Positions 25,579 through 33,633 of a stretch of 53,997 bases of DNA are shown piece by piece (positions within the stretch are counted from its first letter, which is position 1; each line of letters opens with the position of its first letter). The notes beneath the pieces are model-generated. The model was not told the DNA's origin and ran no database searches. It worked only from the letters and a program-made list of their open reading frames with translations. Source of the DNA: Hyphomicrobiales bacterium (GTDB lineage: Bacteria; Pseudomonadota; Alphaproteobacteria; Rhizobiales; Rhizobiaceae); NCBI GenBank assembly GCA_900467685.1, contig UBQX01000033.1:1-53997 (forward strand). The letters run 5' to 3'. A program made the translations under genes and the position numbers.

Positions 25579-26279
25579 GTCGTCAGTCCGAAATACGAAT
25601 CTTTGATTTGCTTCAGCGTCACGGTCCGTGCCGAACCAGCCAGGGTTACCCGGCCTTTGAACATGCATGCCACCTGATCGGCGAAGGCCGTCACGCGCGA
25701 TACGTCCTGATCCACGATGATCAGAGACGTGCCCTGTTCCCGGATGTGCTTCAGGACGCCATAGACTTCCTGCGTCACAAGGGGTGACAGGCCCAGCGAG
25801 ATTTCGTCGCACAGCAGGATACGCGGATTGGAGGCGAGCGCGCGACCTATGGCGACCATCTGCTGCTGGCCACCCGACAGCGCGCTGGGCGGCAGCTTGC
25901 GCTTCTCTTTGAGAATGGGGAACAGCGTGTAGATGGCGGCCAGATCCCAGACGCCGCCTCTCTGGCTGCGGCCAATCTGGAGGTTTTCTTCGATCGACAG
26001 GCTTTCGAATAAAAGCCGGCCTTCTGGAACGAGAGCCAGGCCGGCCGAAGCCGATGCCCTCGGACGCCCGAGCGCCAGAGGTTTTTGGCAGACATCGATC
26101 TCACCCTTTTCGGCCGTGAGCAGTCCGCACAGAAGCCGCATGAGGGTAGATTTTCCCGCTCCATTCGCTCCGACGAGAGCCAGGGTTTGCCCTTCGTTCA
26201 GGGTGAGGGAAAGATCGCTCAGGGCCAGAAGCTGATCGTAGCGCATCGAGACATTGCGCACCTCAAGACAGGTTGTCAT
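25575..26279 (-). CDS. livF: Branched-chain-type ABC transporter ATPase (LivF-like)
   Basis: A 234-residue ABC ATPase with Walker A GANGAGKST (about 37-45), a LVPEGRLLFESLSIEENL Q-loop region, signature LSGGQQQMVAIGRAL, Walker B ILLCDEISLGLSP and the late VDQDV switch region (aspartate-valine instead of the usual histidine-containing EQN/EH segment). It drives transport with LivG. The start at 26279 overlaps livG by 17 bases. Confidence 0.92.
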   Translation of the reverse strand: MTTCLEVRNVSMRYDQLLALSDLSLTLNEGQTLALVGANGAGKSTLMRLLCGLLTAEKGEIDVCQKPLALGRPRASASAGLALVPEGRLLFESLSIEENLQIGRSQRGGVWDLAAIYTLFPILKEKRKLPPSALSGGQQQMVAIGRALASNPRILLCDEISLGLSPLVTQEVYGVLKHIREQGTSLIIVDQDVSRVTAFADQVACMFKGRVTLAGSARTVTLKQIKDSYFGLTT

Positions 26280-26985
26280 CGGGAACCCCCATATAGATTT
26301 CCTGGAGCACAGGATCGTCCCAAACATGCGCAAAGGGCCCGTCAAGGATCTTGCGCCCCTTGTCCATGACGATGAGCCTTTCACACACGCTTCTGAGCGC
26401 GAACGGAATGTGTTCGACCCACATGATGGCGCGGCCCTCACTGAGCGTTTCCACCATATGGATGATCGTTTCGATCTCGGGTTCGGTGAGCCCCGCGGCG
26501 ACCTCGTCCAGCAGCAAAACCTTCGGTCGTGTCGCGATCGCCTTTGCGAGCTCAAGCCGTTTTCGGCTAAGCAGTCCCAGTTGCCCCGCCGCAACCTTGG
26601 CAGATGCAGCCAGGCCGCACATTTCTAGGACCTCGTCTACCCATTCGACGGCCTCACGGCCGCGCAGGCCCGCACCGTGCACCGCCGGCACACGGACGTT
26701 GTCCGACACCGAGAGACGGTGAAATGTCATGGGAATTTGCGCCGCACGTGCAATGCCGCCCGACACCCTTTGATGTGGCGACAGACGGGTCACGTCGTCG
26801 CCATCCAGTAAAATCTGTCCCCGATCCGGCAAAACGGTGCCGAGAAGCAGGCCCAGCAGCGTGCTTTTTCCTGCACCATTCGGCCCGATGACTCCGACGC
26901 GTTCCCCTGCCTGCAGAGACAGGGAAACGTCATCGGCCGCTGGGACACCCGAGAAGCTCTTTGAAATTCCGACGGTCTTCAACAT
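26263..26985 (-). CDS. livG: Branched-chain-type ABC transporter ATPase (LivG-like)
   Basis: A 240-residue ABC ATPase with Walker A GPNGAGKST (34-42) and Walker B KVLLLDEVAAGLT, then the switch histidine of WVEHIPF. The ABC signature is degenerate: where LSxGQ is expected the protein reads GQLGLLSRKRLELAKAI. LivG-type subunits often have weaker signatures, so the site formed with LivF may still hydrolyse ATP on one side. It lies 20 bases after the binding-protein gene. Confidence 0.9.
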   Translation of the reverse strand: MLKTVGISKSFSGVPAADDVSLSLQAGERVGVIGPNGAGKSTLLGLLLGTVLPDRGQILLDGDDVTRLSPHQRVSGGIARAAQIPMTFHRLSVSDNVRVPAVHGAGLRGREAVEWVDEVLEMCGLAASAKVAAGQLGLLSRKRLELAKAIATRPKVLLLDEVAAGLTEPEIETIIHMVETLSEGRAIMWVEHIPFALRSVCERLIVMDKGRKILDGPFAHVWDDPVLQEIYMGVPDDNLS

Positions 26986-27005
26986 GACCCTGATACCCGC
27001 AGCTT

Positions 27006-28283
27006 TTATTCGTAGCTGATCGGGCGAACGGTCGCTGTCGTCTTGATTGTCGGGCTGGTTGAGTTTTCAACAATATCCAGCTGGTAGGGATATTTCCCTT
27101 TCGATGCGTTCCACTGACCGCCAACGACCTGTGTCTGCGCCGTGCTCGGGAACGGGCCATTGGTGAAATCGACCTTGCCGACAACGGTGTCAACAGACAG
27201 CGATGCGATCGCGTCGCGAAGGCTGCCTGCGTCCATCGGATCCTTGGCCTTGGCAAGCGCCGCGAGCCCGACTTCCCAAAGCGCGTGGCCGTAACCGAGA
27301 GGCTGGGTCCATTGCTGTCCGGAACCCGCCTCCCATTCCTGCGCCAGCTCGGCCGAAGACTGACCGGTGAGTGAGCTCTTGAACGGGAAATCCGGTGTCC
27401 ACCACACTTCCGTCAGCATGCCGGAACCATGGTCCTTCAGTGCAGCAACGGAACTGGGAAAAAGGAACGTTGCGACCATCGCGACAGCTTTGGGCTTCAT
27501 TCCGGATTGCAGGATCTGGTTCCACAAGGGCACGAAATGATTGGCGTAAAGAAATCCGGAAAGAATTTCGGCCTTCCCGTCCCGGAACATCGCCACTTGA
27601 TTGGAAAAATCGTTGGTCGAAAACTGGAACGGTCCTGCAGCGATTTCGGCATAGCCGTTCTGAGCCAGCGTGTGCGGCCAGCCACGGTTCTTGTCCATGA
27701 TGGCACGGCCTGCGGGGTTATCCAGAAACATCGAGCCGGCCACTTTGTTCGTGGCCAGTTGGTTCAGCATGCTGACATAGGACTGCAGGACGCCATCTGC
27801 AGTCGAGAAGAAGTGGAACGTGTAGGGGAAGGGCTTGCCCGGCGCTCCTCCACGCGGGAAGAACCAGGACTCGAGCGGCGACATGGTCGAAATCATCGGA
27901 AAGCCACGCGTATCCGCAATTTCTCCATTGACGACGGCGGATTCAACATCCTGCGCCAGGATGAGATTGCACCGCTCGCGCAACATCAGTTCTGCCCCGA
28001 TTGCGGCGCTGGTTTTCGCCTCTGACTGGCTGTCGCGGACAAGTATTTCCACGTTATAGCGCTGCCCATTCACCATGATGCCTTGCGCGACGTGCTTCTT
28101 GATCTTTTCGATGTTCCAGGCTTCGGTTTGACCAAAATTGGCGCGGGAGCCTGACAGGCTCCCCATATAGCCAATCTTGATGGTCTTTGCTGCACCCCGA
28201 GCAATCGAGGGAGCAAAGACGCCCGCGGCAGCGACGGCGCAGGAACTGGCTAGAAACGATCTACGATCTATAAGCTGAGACAT
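27006..28283 (-). CDS. ABC transporter substrate-binding protein (LivK-type, Tat signal)
   Basis: A 425-residue periplasmic binding protein of the branched-chain amino acid/amide family. The N-terminus has a twin-arginine motif (DRRSFLAS), a hydrophobic stretch and a probable cleavage site after about residue 30 (SIARGA), so it is likely exported folded by the Tat route, which is less usual for this family. KTIKIGYMGSLSG begins the mature domain. First gene of the five-gene transport operon. The ligand is not evident; the divergent TetR gene may sense it. Confidence 0.9.
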   Translation of the reverse strand: MSQLIDRRSFLASSCAVAAAGVFAPSIARGAAKTIKIGYMGSLSGSRANFGQTEAWNIEKIKKHVAQGIMVNGQRYNVEILVRDSQSEAKTSAAIGAELMLRERCNLILAQDVESAVVNGEIADTRGFPMISTMSPLESWFFPRGGAPGKPFPYTFHFFSTADGVLQSYVSMLNQLATNKVAGSMFLDNPAGRAIMDKNRGWPHTLAQNGYAEIAAGPFQFSTNDFSNQVAMFRDGKAEILSGFLYANHFVPLWNQILQSGMKPKAVAMVATFLFPSSVAALKDHGSGMLTEVWWTPDFPFKSSLTGQSSAELAQEWEAGSGQQWTQPLGYGHALWEVGLAALAKAKDPMDAGSLRDAIASLSVDTVVGKVDFTNGPFPSTAQTQVVGGQWNASKGKYPYQLDIVENSTSPTIKTTATVRPISYE

Positions 28284-28323
28284 TTTGAACCCCCGGTGTT
28301 TTTCTATTTCGGCCTTATGTAAC

Positions 28324-28337
28324 CGATGGTAACATCG
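28324..28337. promoter_or_regulatory. Inverted repeat in the transporter-tetR divergent region
   Basis: CGATG-GTAA-CATCG, a perfect 5-base-arm palindrome, lies in the 166-base gap between the binding-protein gene and the TetR gene; overlapping it are GTAACC and GGTAAC. It is the best candidate operator in this gap. A CTTGAC box facing the transporter genes lies near 28357-28362. Confidence 0.4.
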
Positions 28338-28449
28338 TGAAGAAGGTTTGCAAGCTCGTCAAGTGTTATCTACTAGTGCCGATCACGATGGCCCGGGAGA
28401 ATAACGATCGCAGCACATGCTGCGAAAATCTCGGGGTTTAGAGGGCCGA

Positions 28450-29121
28450 ATGACGACGACCAAAATCCGGGTTGATGAGAAGCGGACGACCTATCATCAC
28501 AACAATTTGCGGGACGCGGTCCTCGAAAGAGCGATCGAATTCATTGTTCAGCGCGACAATCCGAATTTTTCGATGCGTGAACTCGCCACGTCCCTTGGCG
28601 TCACGCACGCCGCAGTCTACCGGCACTTCGCGGACAAGAACGCCTTGCTTGACGCCCTGTCGAAAAAGGGCTTCGAAGCGCTGGCCCGGATGCAGAAGAC
28701 ATACCAGGCGAAGGCTGCCGAGGAACCGATCGAGCAGTTCCATGCCCTGCTCTTCGCGTACCTACAGTTTGCCCGAGAACTGCCGGGATACTATGCTGTG
28801 ATGTTCAGGTCCCGGTCGGTCTTGGAGAATGTTCCAACCCATGAGCCGCACAACGCGGAGTCTCTGAAAACATTGTACGACGCGATCAAGGCATGCCAGG
28901 ATAGCGGCGTCTTCATCAAGGGTGATGTCGCCCGGATAGCTGCCTACATAGCATTGGCTCCCCATGGCCTCGCCTGCTATGCCATGCAGGGCAATACATC
29001 CAAGTTGCTGGGGTTGTCCTACATCGAGGATATGCCAGCACGCTGGCTCGCAGAACTTATCGTTCAACCTCTCTTGGCCAAGCCCAAGTCAACAACGGAA
29101 ATGGCTGCGTTGTTTGCTTAA
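28450..29121 (+). CDS. TetR-family transcriptional regulator
   Basis: A 223-residue TetR protein. The N-terminal helix-turn-helix is clear (NLRDAVLERAIEFIV, then FSMRELATSLGVTHAAVYRHFADKNALLDAL, about residues 20-65), followed by a TetR_C_33/WHG-like ligand domain with FARELPGYYAVMFRS. It is divergent from the ABC importer operon and is its likely repressor. The ATG at 28450 follows an AGAGGG ribosome site; an in-frame ATG at 28417 has none. Confidence 0.92.
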   Translation: MTTTKIRVDEKRTTYHHNNLRDAVLERAIEFIVQRDNPNFSMRELATSLGVTHAAVYRHFADKNALLDALSKKGFEALARMQKTYQAKAAEEPIEQFHALLFAYLQFARELPGYYAVMFRSRSVLENVPTHEPHNAESLKTLYDAIKACQDSGVFIKGDVARIAAYIALAPHGLACYAMQGNTSKLLGLSYIEDMPARWLAELIVQPLLAKPKSTTEMAALFA

Positions 29122-29193
29122 CCATCGAACGCCGCCAACCCAAACCTTTGAACGGAGGGCTGGAGGTTTCCGCTTGAGCCGCCGGTTCGCATT

Positions 29194-29352
29194 TTAAGCT
29201 GCCATTGGGCATGGAGAGCGAAGGTCGCGGAACACGGTCGAACGGTGGCGTCCAAGCCGCTCAGCGATCTCCGTCTCGCTCATCTTCATCAATCGGCAAC
29301 GTTAGATCTGACGCGGGTCAGCAAGGATGAGATGGCTATATCGGGTCTTCAT
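29194..29352 (-). pseudogene. IS30-family transposase N-terminal remnant
   Basis: Reading the minus strand from an ATG at 29352 gives MKTRYSHLILADPRQI, a TAA stop, then RCRLMKMSETEIAERLGRHR and STVFRDLR, ending in a second stop at 29194. This is the N-terminal helix-turn-helix region of an IS30-family transposase (the IAxxLGRHRST motif), broken by an in-frame stop and missing the catalytic DDE domain. The rest of the gap between the TetR gene (to 29121) and the enoyl-CoA hydratase gene (from 29501) holds no other gene I can recognise; ends of the former element are not certain. Confidence 0.75.
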
Positions 29353-29500
29353 TCAGGATGTCCTTTCGTTCTTCAACATCCTGCCACACTTCAATTTTGC
29401 GTCACGGGAAATGAGTTCGGTTACGCTAACTTCCGCAGATCATTTTTTGCAGGGTGAGCAAAGCTTTAGCGCGAGTTGGAGGAAGGGGACAACGCGACGT

Positions 29501-30289
29501 TTAACGCGCCCAGCGCGGCAAAGTTTTGGTCAGGAATGCTTCGATACCGTGACCCGCCTCTTCTGTTTCCCAGGTGTCGGCGAGTGCGGCAATCGTCGCT
29601 TCAATCACATCCGGCTCGATGCGAGGACCGAGAGAGCGGGCCAGCCGTTTGGAGGCCGCAACCGCAGAAGGAGCGACAGAAAGATAGGGCGTGACTTCAG
29701 CCTCGATGGCCGCGTCGAGTTCGCCTGCCGGGACGGTCTTTGCCAGGAGATCCAGCGTAACCGCCTCCTCGGCAGAAAAGAGCCGAGCCGACATGAAGAC
29801 GCGGCGCGCCTTGCCCTCGCCCATGCGGGCAATCACATAAGGACTGATGGTGGCGGGTATGAGCCCCAGCCGCGTCTCGGTGAAGCCGAACTGCGCCGTC
29901 ACCGGCGCAATTGCCACGTCGCAAACGCTGATCAGGCCGAGACCGCCGCCGAAGGCGCTGCCGTTGATACGGCCGATCAGCGGCTTGGCAAGCGTGTTGA
30001 GCACGAAGAGCGCATCAGCCAGACCGCGTGCCTGTTTCATGCGGGTGGCACGATCCGCCTCGATCTGCTGTTTCATCCAGGAGAGGTCGCCGCCGGCGCA
30101 GAAGAAATCTCCGGCGCCCGTCAGAATGACCGCACGTACGTCGGGATCGGCGGACACGCGGCCAGCCATGTCGATCAATTCCGCCAGCATCCGATCGGTC
30201 ATCGCATTGCGCTTCTCGGGCCGGTTAAGGGTGCAGGTGGCGACGCCGCGTGCGTCCACCTCAAGCGTCAGCGTTTCGTAGTCTTGCAT
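29501..30289 (-). CDS. Enoyl-CoA hydratase/isomerase family protein
   Basis: A 262-residue crotonase-fold protein. One oxyanion-hole segment is DFFCAGGDLSWMK (about 61-73), the other is GSAFGGGLGLISVCDVAIA (109-127), with a glutamate at FTETRLGLIPATISPYV. The pattern resembles methylglutaconyl-CoA hydratases and related proteins of branched acyl-CoA breakdown. Paired with the acyl-CoA carboxylase encoded divergently, it could hydrate the glutaconyl-CoA-like product. It is the last gene of a four-gene minus-strand unit, 22 bases after the CoA ligase gene, with an AAAGGA ribosome site. Confidence 0.88.
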   Translation of the reverse strand: MQDYETLTLEVDARGVATCTLNRPEKRNAMTDRMLAELIDMAGRVSADPDVRAVILTGAGDFFCAGGDLSWMKQQIEADRATRMKQARGLADALFVLNTLAKPLIGRINGSAFGGGLGLISVCDVAIAPVTAQFGFTETRLGLIPATISPYVIARMGEGKARRVFMSARLFSAEEAVTLDLLAKTVPAGELDAAIEAEVTPYLSVAPSAVAASKRLARSLGPRIEPDVIEATIAALADTWETEEAGHGIEAFLTKTLPRWAR

Positions 30290-30311
30290 CGTCTGTCCTT
30301 TCGCATGTCCC

Positions 30312-31892
30312 TTACGCCGGTTCCGCCAGGCATCGGCTAAGTTCGCGCCGCGCCAGTTCCTTCTTGAGGATCTTGCCGGTCGCGGTCATCGGCAATTGCG
30401 CCATGAATTCCACCTTGCGCGGATATTTCGTCGCCGCCATGCGGTTTTTTGCCCAGGCGATGAACTCTTCTTCCGTCAGGCTTGCGCCTGCTTTCAAAAC
30501 TGCGCAGGCCTTGATCTCCTGGCCATATTTCTCGTCCGGCGTGCCGATGACGGCCACTAGCGAGATAGCGGGGTGCTCTGACAGCATCTTCTCGACCTCG
30601 GTCGGATATACATTCTCGCCTCCGCGGATGATCATCTCCTTCAGCCGGTCGACGATAAAGAGATAGCCATCCTCGTCGAAACGGCCGATATCGCCGGTAT
30701 GCAGCCAACCGCCGCGCAGCGCGTGCGCCGTCTTTTCAGGCGCGTTGAAATAGCCCTTCATGACATTGTGGCCGCGGCAGATGATTTCGCCGGTTTCACC
30801 CTGGGCCACGTCGCGGTCTTCCGTATCGACGATGCGTACGTTGATGCCCCAGAAGGGCGTGCCGACGGAACCGATCTTGCGCGGCATTTCCAGCCGGTTG
30901 AAGGTGATGCCCGGCGAGGCTTCCGACATGCCGTAGCCTTCGATGATCGTGGTCGAGAATTTCTCCTCGAAGGCCTTCAGAGTTGGCCCTGGCATGGACT
31001 GGCCGGAGGAGATGCAGCAGCGCAGGTGGCGGCCGATGCTGACCGGGTCCGGTGTCGTCGCGCTGTCGTGATGCAAGAGTGCCCAATACATGGTCGGCGT
31101 GCCGCAGAAGACGCTGACATTCTCCCGCGCCATGGCCTGCAACACGGTTTCCGGATCGAAGCGCGGCTGGATCACATGGGTGATCCCTGCGAGAATGCCC
31201 GATGACATCTGAACGATCAGCCCGAAGACATGGAAGAGCGGCAGGACCAGCAGCGAGACATCGCTCGGCTGATAGTGCATCAGATCACGCAGCAGGAACG
31301 TGTTCATCATCACGTTGGAATGAGTGAGTTCCGCTCCCTTCGGATCGCCGGTCGTGCCGGACGTGTAGATGATGATGGCGGTGTCGTCCGGGTTGGTCGG
31401 TGCTGCTTCGTTGATTGGCGCGGCGGCGGCCATGACATGGCCGAGTGTCGGGCAGCCTTCGAAGGGCGAGGCCGCCGCAGGATCGGCGGTGATGGCGATC
31501 AGCATGTCGCAGCCGGGCACCATTTCGAAGGCCGCATGGCCCCAGGCGCCCATCGGCAGGGCTTCCGTTCCTTCGAAGCAGAGAAAGGCCTTCGCCTGGC
31601 AATCGCGCAAGTGATAGGCGATCTCCTCCGTCTTCAAGAGGATGTTGAGCGGCACATAGACCGCGCCTGCCTTCAACACGCCAAACATAATCATGGGGAT
31701 GTATGGCACGTTCGGGCAGCTGACGGCTACGCGGTCGCCGGGTCCAACGCCGAGCGCTTTCAGCCCGCTCGCGATGCGGGCGGCTGCCTGATTGAGGTCC
31801 TGAAAGCTCCAGCGCTTTTCGCCGAAGATGAATGCGGTCTTGTCGGGCAGCGTGCGCGCTGCGTCCTCCAGAATGATGCTATAGTTGAGCAT
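30312..31892 (-). CDS. Acyl-CoA synthetase (AMP-forming)
   Basis: A 526-residue ANL-superfamily ligase with the phosphate loop YTSGTTGDPKGAELTHSN (about 177-194), the adenine motif GYGMSEASP, the hinge region GWLHTGDIGRFDEDGYLFIVDR, and the catalytic lysine region PMTATGKILKKEL near the end. It activates a carboxylic acid to its CoA thioester, probably the entry step for the carboxylase pathway on the opposite strand. The substrate is not evident; the relatives I recognise use medium- or long-chain acids. GGAGGAG ribosome site. Confidence 0.9.
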   Translation of the reverse strand: MLNYSIILEDAARTLPDKTAFIFGEKRWSFQDLNQAAARIASGLKALGVGPGDRVAVSCPNVPYIPMIMFGVLKAGAVYVPLNILLKTEEIAYHLRDCQAKAFLCFEGTEALPMGAWGHAAFEMVPGCDMLIAITADPAAASPFEGCPTLGHVMAAAAPINEAAPTNPDDTAIIIYTSGTTGDPKGAELTHSNVMMNTFLLRDLMHYQPSDVSLLVLPLFHVFGLIVQMSSGILAGITHVIQPRFDPETVLQAMARENVSVFCGTPTMYWALLHHDSATTPDPVSIGRHLRCCISSGQSMPGPTLKAFEEKFSTTIIEGYGMSEASPGITFNRLEMPRKIGSVGTPFWGINVRIVDTEDRDVAQGETGEIICRGHNVMKGYFNAPEKTAHALRGGWLHTGDIGRFDEDGYLFIVDRLKEMIIRGGENVYPTEVEKMLSEHPAISLVAVIGTPDEKYGQEIKACAVLKAGASLTEEEFIAWAKNRMAATKYPRKVEFMAQLPMTATGKILKKELARRELSRCLAEPA

Positions 31893-31933
31893 GTATCTCC
31901 TCCCATGGTGATGTGCTCAGATGTCGATGATGG

Positions 31934-32764
31934 TCAGGGGTCCACGTAGAGGTCGAGCGCAAGGTCCTCCACTTGCGCGTCGACACTGTAGGCGGAAAAA
32001 TCGGTGACGCCGCGTTGCCGAAGTACGTCCTCGTCGATCGTAGTCTGGCCGGTGAAGCTGTTCGCCGGCGATGTCAGGATGGCATGCGCCGCATCCGCCA
32101 TGATGGCGGGATGGCGCGAGCGCGCGAGCAGGCTCGCATCGACTTCATGCTCGACTGCGGCCGTGGCAATCGTGGTCTTCGGCCACAGAGTGTTGACGGC
32201 AATGCCATCGGTACGCAGCTCTTCGGCTAGACCGAGCGACAGGATCGTCATGGCATATTTCGTGACCGTGTAGGGAATATAAGGCTTCAGCCAATGGGTC
32301 TCGAAATTGAGCGGCGGTGACAGGCTGAGAATGTGCGGGTTGGTGGCCTGCTTCAGATATGGCAGCGCTGCCCTGGCGGTGACGAAGACCGCGCGGGCGT
32401 TGATCTGCATCATGAGATCGAAGCGCTTGACGGTGGTCTCAAAAAGCGGGGTCAGGCTGATCGCGCCGGCATTGTTGATCAGGGCATCGATGCCGCCGAA
32501 ATGCGCGGCAGCCTGCGCCATGGCGGCTTCGACCGCATCCGCATCCCGCACGTCAAGCATCAGAGCCAGACCGTGACCGCCGGCCGCCTCGATCTCGGCG
32601 ACGGTGGAATGGATCGTGCCCGGCAGCTTCGGATGCGGCTCGGAGGTCTTGGCGGCGATGACGACATTCGCGCCGTGGGCGGCGGCCCGCAGCGCAATCT
32701 CGCGCCCGATGCCGCGGCTGCCGCCGGTGATGAAGAGGGTCTTTCCCTTGAGCGATGCGGTCAT
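31934..32764 (-). CDS. Short-chain dehydrogenase/reductase, HSDL2-like
   Basis: A 276-residue SDR with cofactor loop TGGSRGIG (about 12-19), NNAG at about 100, and the catalytic YTVTK. The LSLSPPLNFETHW segment and the LGLAEEL after the YxxxK resemble the SDR domain of HSDL2 and related peroxisomal-type proteins, in which the usual catalytic serine lies in the SLSPP stretch. It would oxidise or reduce a hydroxyl/keto group of a pathway intermediate. The start at 32764 is two bases after the stop of the TetR gene, so the genes are coupled; the open frame further upstream is spurious. Confidence 0.87.
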   Translation of the reverse strand: MTASLKGKTLFITGGSRGIGREIALRAAAHGANVVIAAKTSEPHPKLPGTIHSTVAEIEAAGGHGLALMLDVRDADAVEAAMAQAAAHFGGIDALINNAGAISLTPLFETTVKRFDLMMQINARAVFVTARAALPYLKQATNPHILSLSPPLNFETHWLKPYIPYTVTKYAMTILSLGLAEELRTDGIAVNTLWPKTTIATAAVEHEVDASLLARSRHPAIMADAAHAILTSPANSFTGQTTIDEDVLRQRGVTDFSAYSVDAQVEDLALDLYVDP

Positions 32765-32766
32765 GG

Positions 32767-33405
32767 TCAGTGCGCCCGTGTCTTGAGGGAAAGTTGCGGC
32801 GAAATCAGCGCGGCGAAACGACGGACCATGTTTTCCAGATGCGCAGCATCGTCCACGAAGCGGGAATGGATGATGAGGCCGCGCAGGAAGGTGCGGGCGA
32901 TTGACCAGAGAAGGGCGGCATCCTCCGGATCGTCCGTGAAGGCCGCGAAACGATGGCGGGCGCTTTCGGCCACCTTCGCATCCCAGGTGGTGAAGAGATC
33001 GGAAAGCGCCGATTCCAGTGCCTCGTCGGTGCGGCAGGCGACAAGGATTTCGATGAAAGCGCGGCCTTCCGGCACGTTCATGACCTGCCGCCAATAGAAG
33101 AGCAGCAGTTCCTCGATATTCTTCGCGCCATCGCCGCGCCCCGGCCGTCCTTCCTGCGTCGGGCGCAGGGCTGCGTCGAGAAGGCGGGCAGCGGTCGCGG
33201 CAATCAACTCCTGCCGTGACGGATAATGATGGAGGATCGCGCCGCGCGAGACGCCCGCCGCATCCTGGATCGCGGAAATAGAGGTGCCGGAATAGCCGTA
33301 GCGGTCGAGGCAGATGACGGTTGCGGCGATCAGCCGGTCCTGCATGTCGCGCACCCGGTCTGCCTGCTTGCGCGGGCCCTTCTCTGTTTCATCGACTGTC
33401 GTCAT
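32767..33405 (-). CDS. TetR-family transcriptional regulator of the acyl-CoA carboxylase locus
   Basis: A 212-residue TetR protein with the N-terminal helix-turn-helix (LIAATVICLDRYGYSGTSIS, then DAAGVSRGAILHHYPSRQELIAA; about 24-70) and a helical ligand domain. It is the first gene of the minus-strand unit and is divergent from the carboxylase operon. A near-perfect inverted repeat lies between the two (33478-33503), so it likely represses both units and is released by an acyl-CoA or its precursor. GGGGGAG ribosome site before the ATG. Confidence 0.93.
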   Translation of the reverse strand: MTTVDETEKGPRKQADRVRDMQDRLIAATVICLDRYGYSGTSISAIQDAAGVSRGAILHHYPSRQELIAATAARLLDAALRPTQEGRPGRGDGAKNIEELLLFYWRQVMNVPEGRAFIEILVACRTDEALESALSDLFTTWDAKVAESARHRFAAFTDDPEDAALLWSIARTFLRGLIIHSRFVDDAAHLENMVRRFAALISPQLSLKTRAH

Positions 33406-33477
33406 GGCTCCCCCCTTGTTCCTCGTCTGCAGCCTGATTTTCGTGATCCTGCTTGACGGCTTCGATCATGTTGTGGC

Positions 33478-33503
33478 AAACATACCGTACGAACGGTTTG
33501 TTT
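33478..33503. promoter_or_regulatory. Probable TetR operator between divergent operons
   Basis: AAACATACCGT and ACGGTTTGTTT are 11-base arms with one mismatch around the spacer ACGA. Size and symmetry are typical of TetR-family sites, and a TetR gene begins 72 bases away. It is the clearest palindrome in the 228-base divergent region. Confidence 0.7.
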
Positions 33504-33633
33504 TCAAGTGCTCGACAGAGCGAAAGAAAAAGAGTTCGGTTGAGGCCGGTTCTGCAGCCGGACCCGTGGAGCCTGAGGAGTGCTTCGCCGGTCGGGGCGG
33601 GCAGGTTGCCCAGGCCGGACAGGGAGGAAAGAC

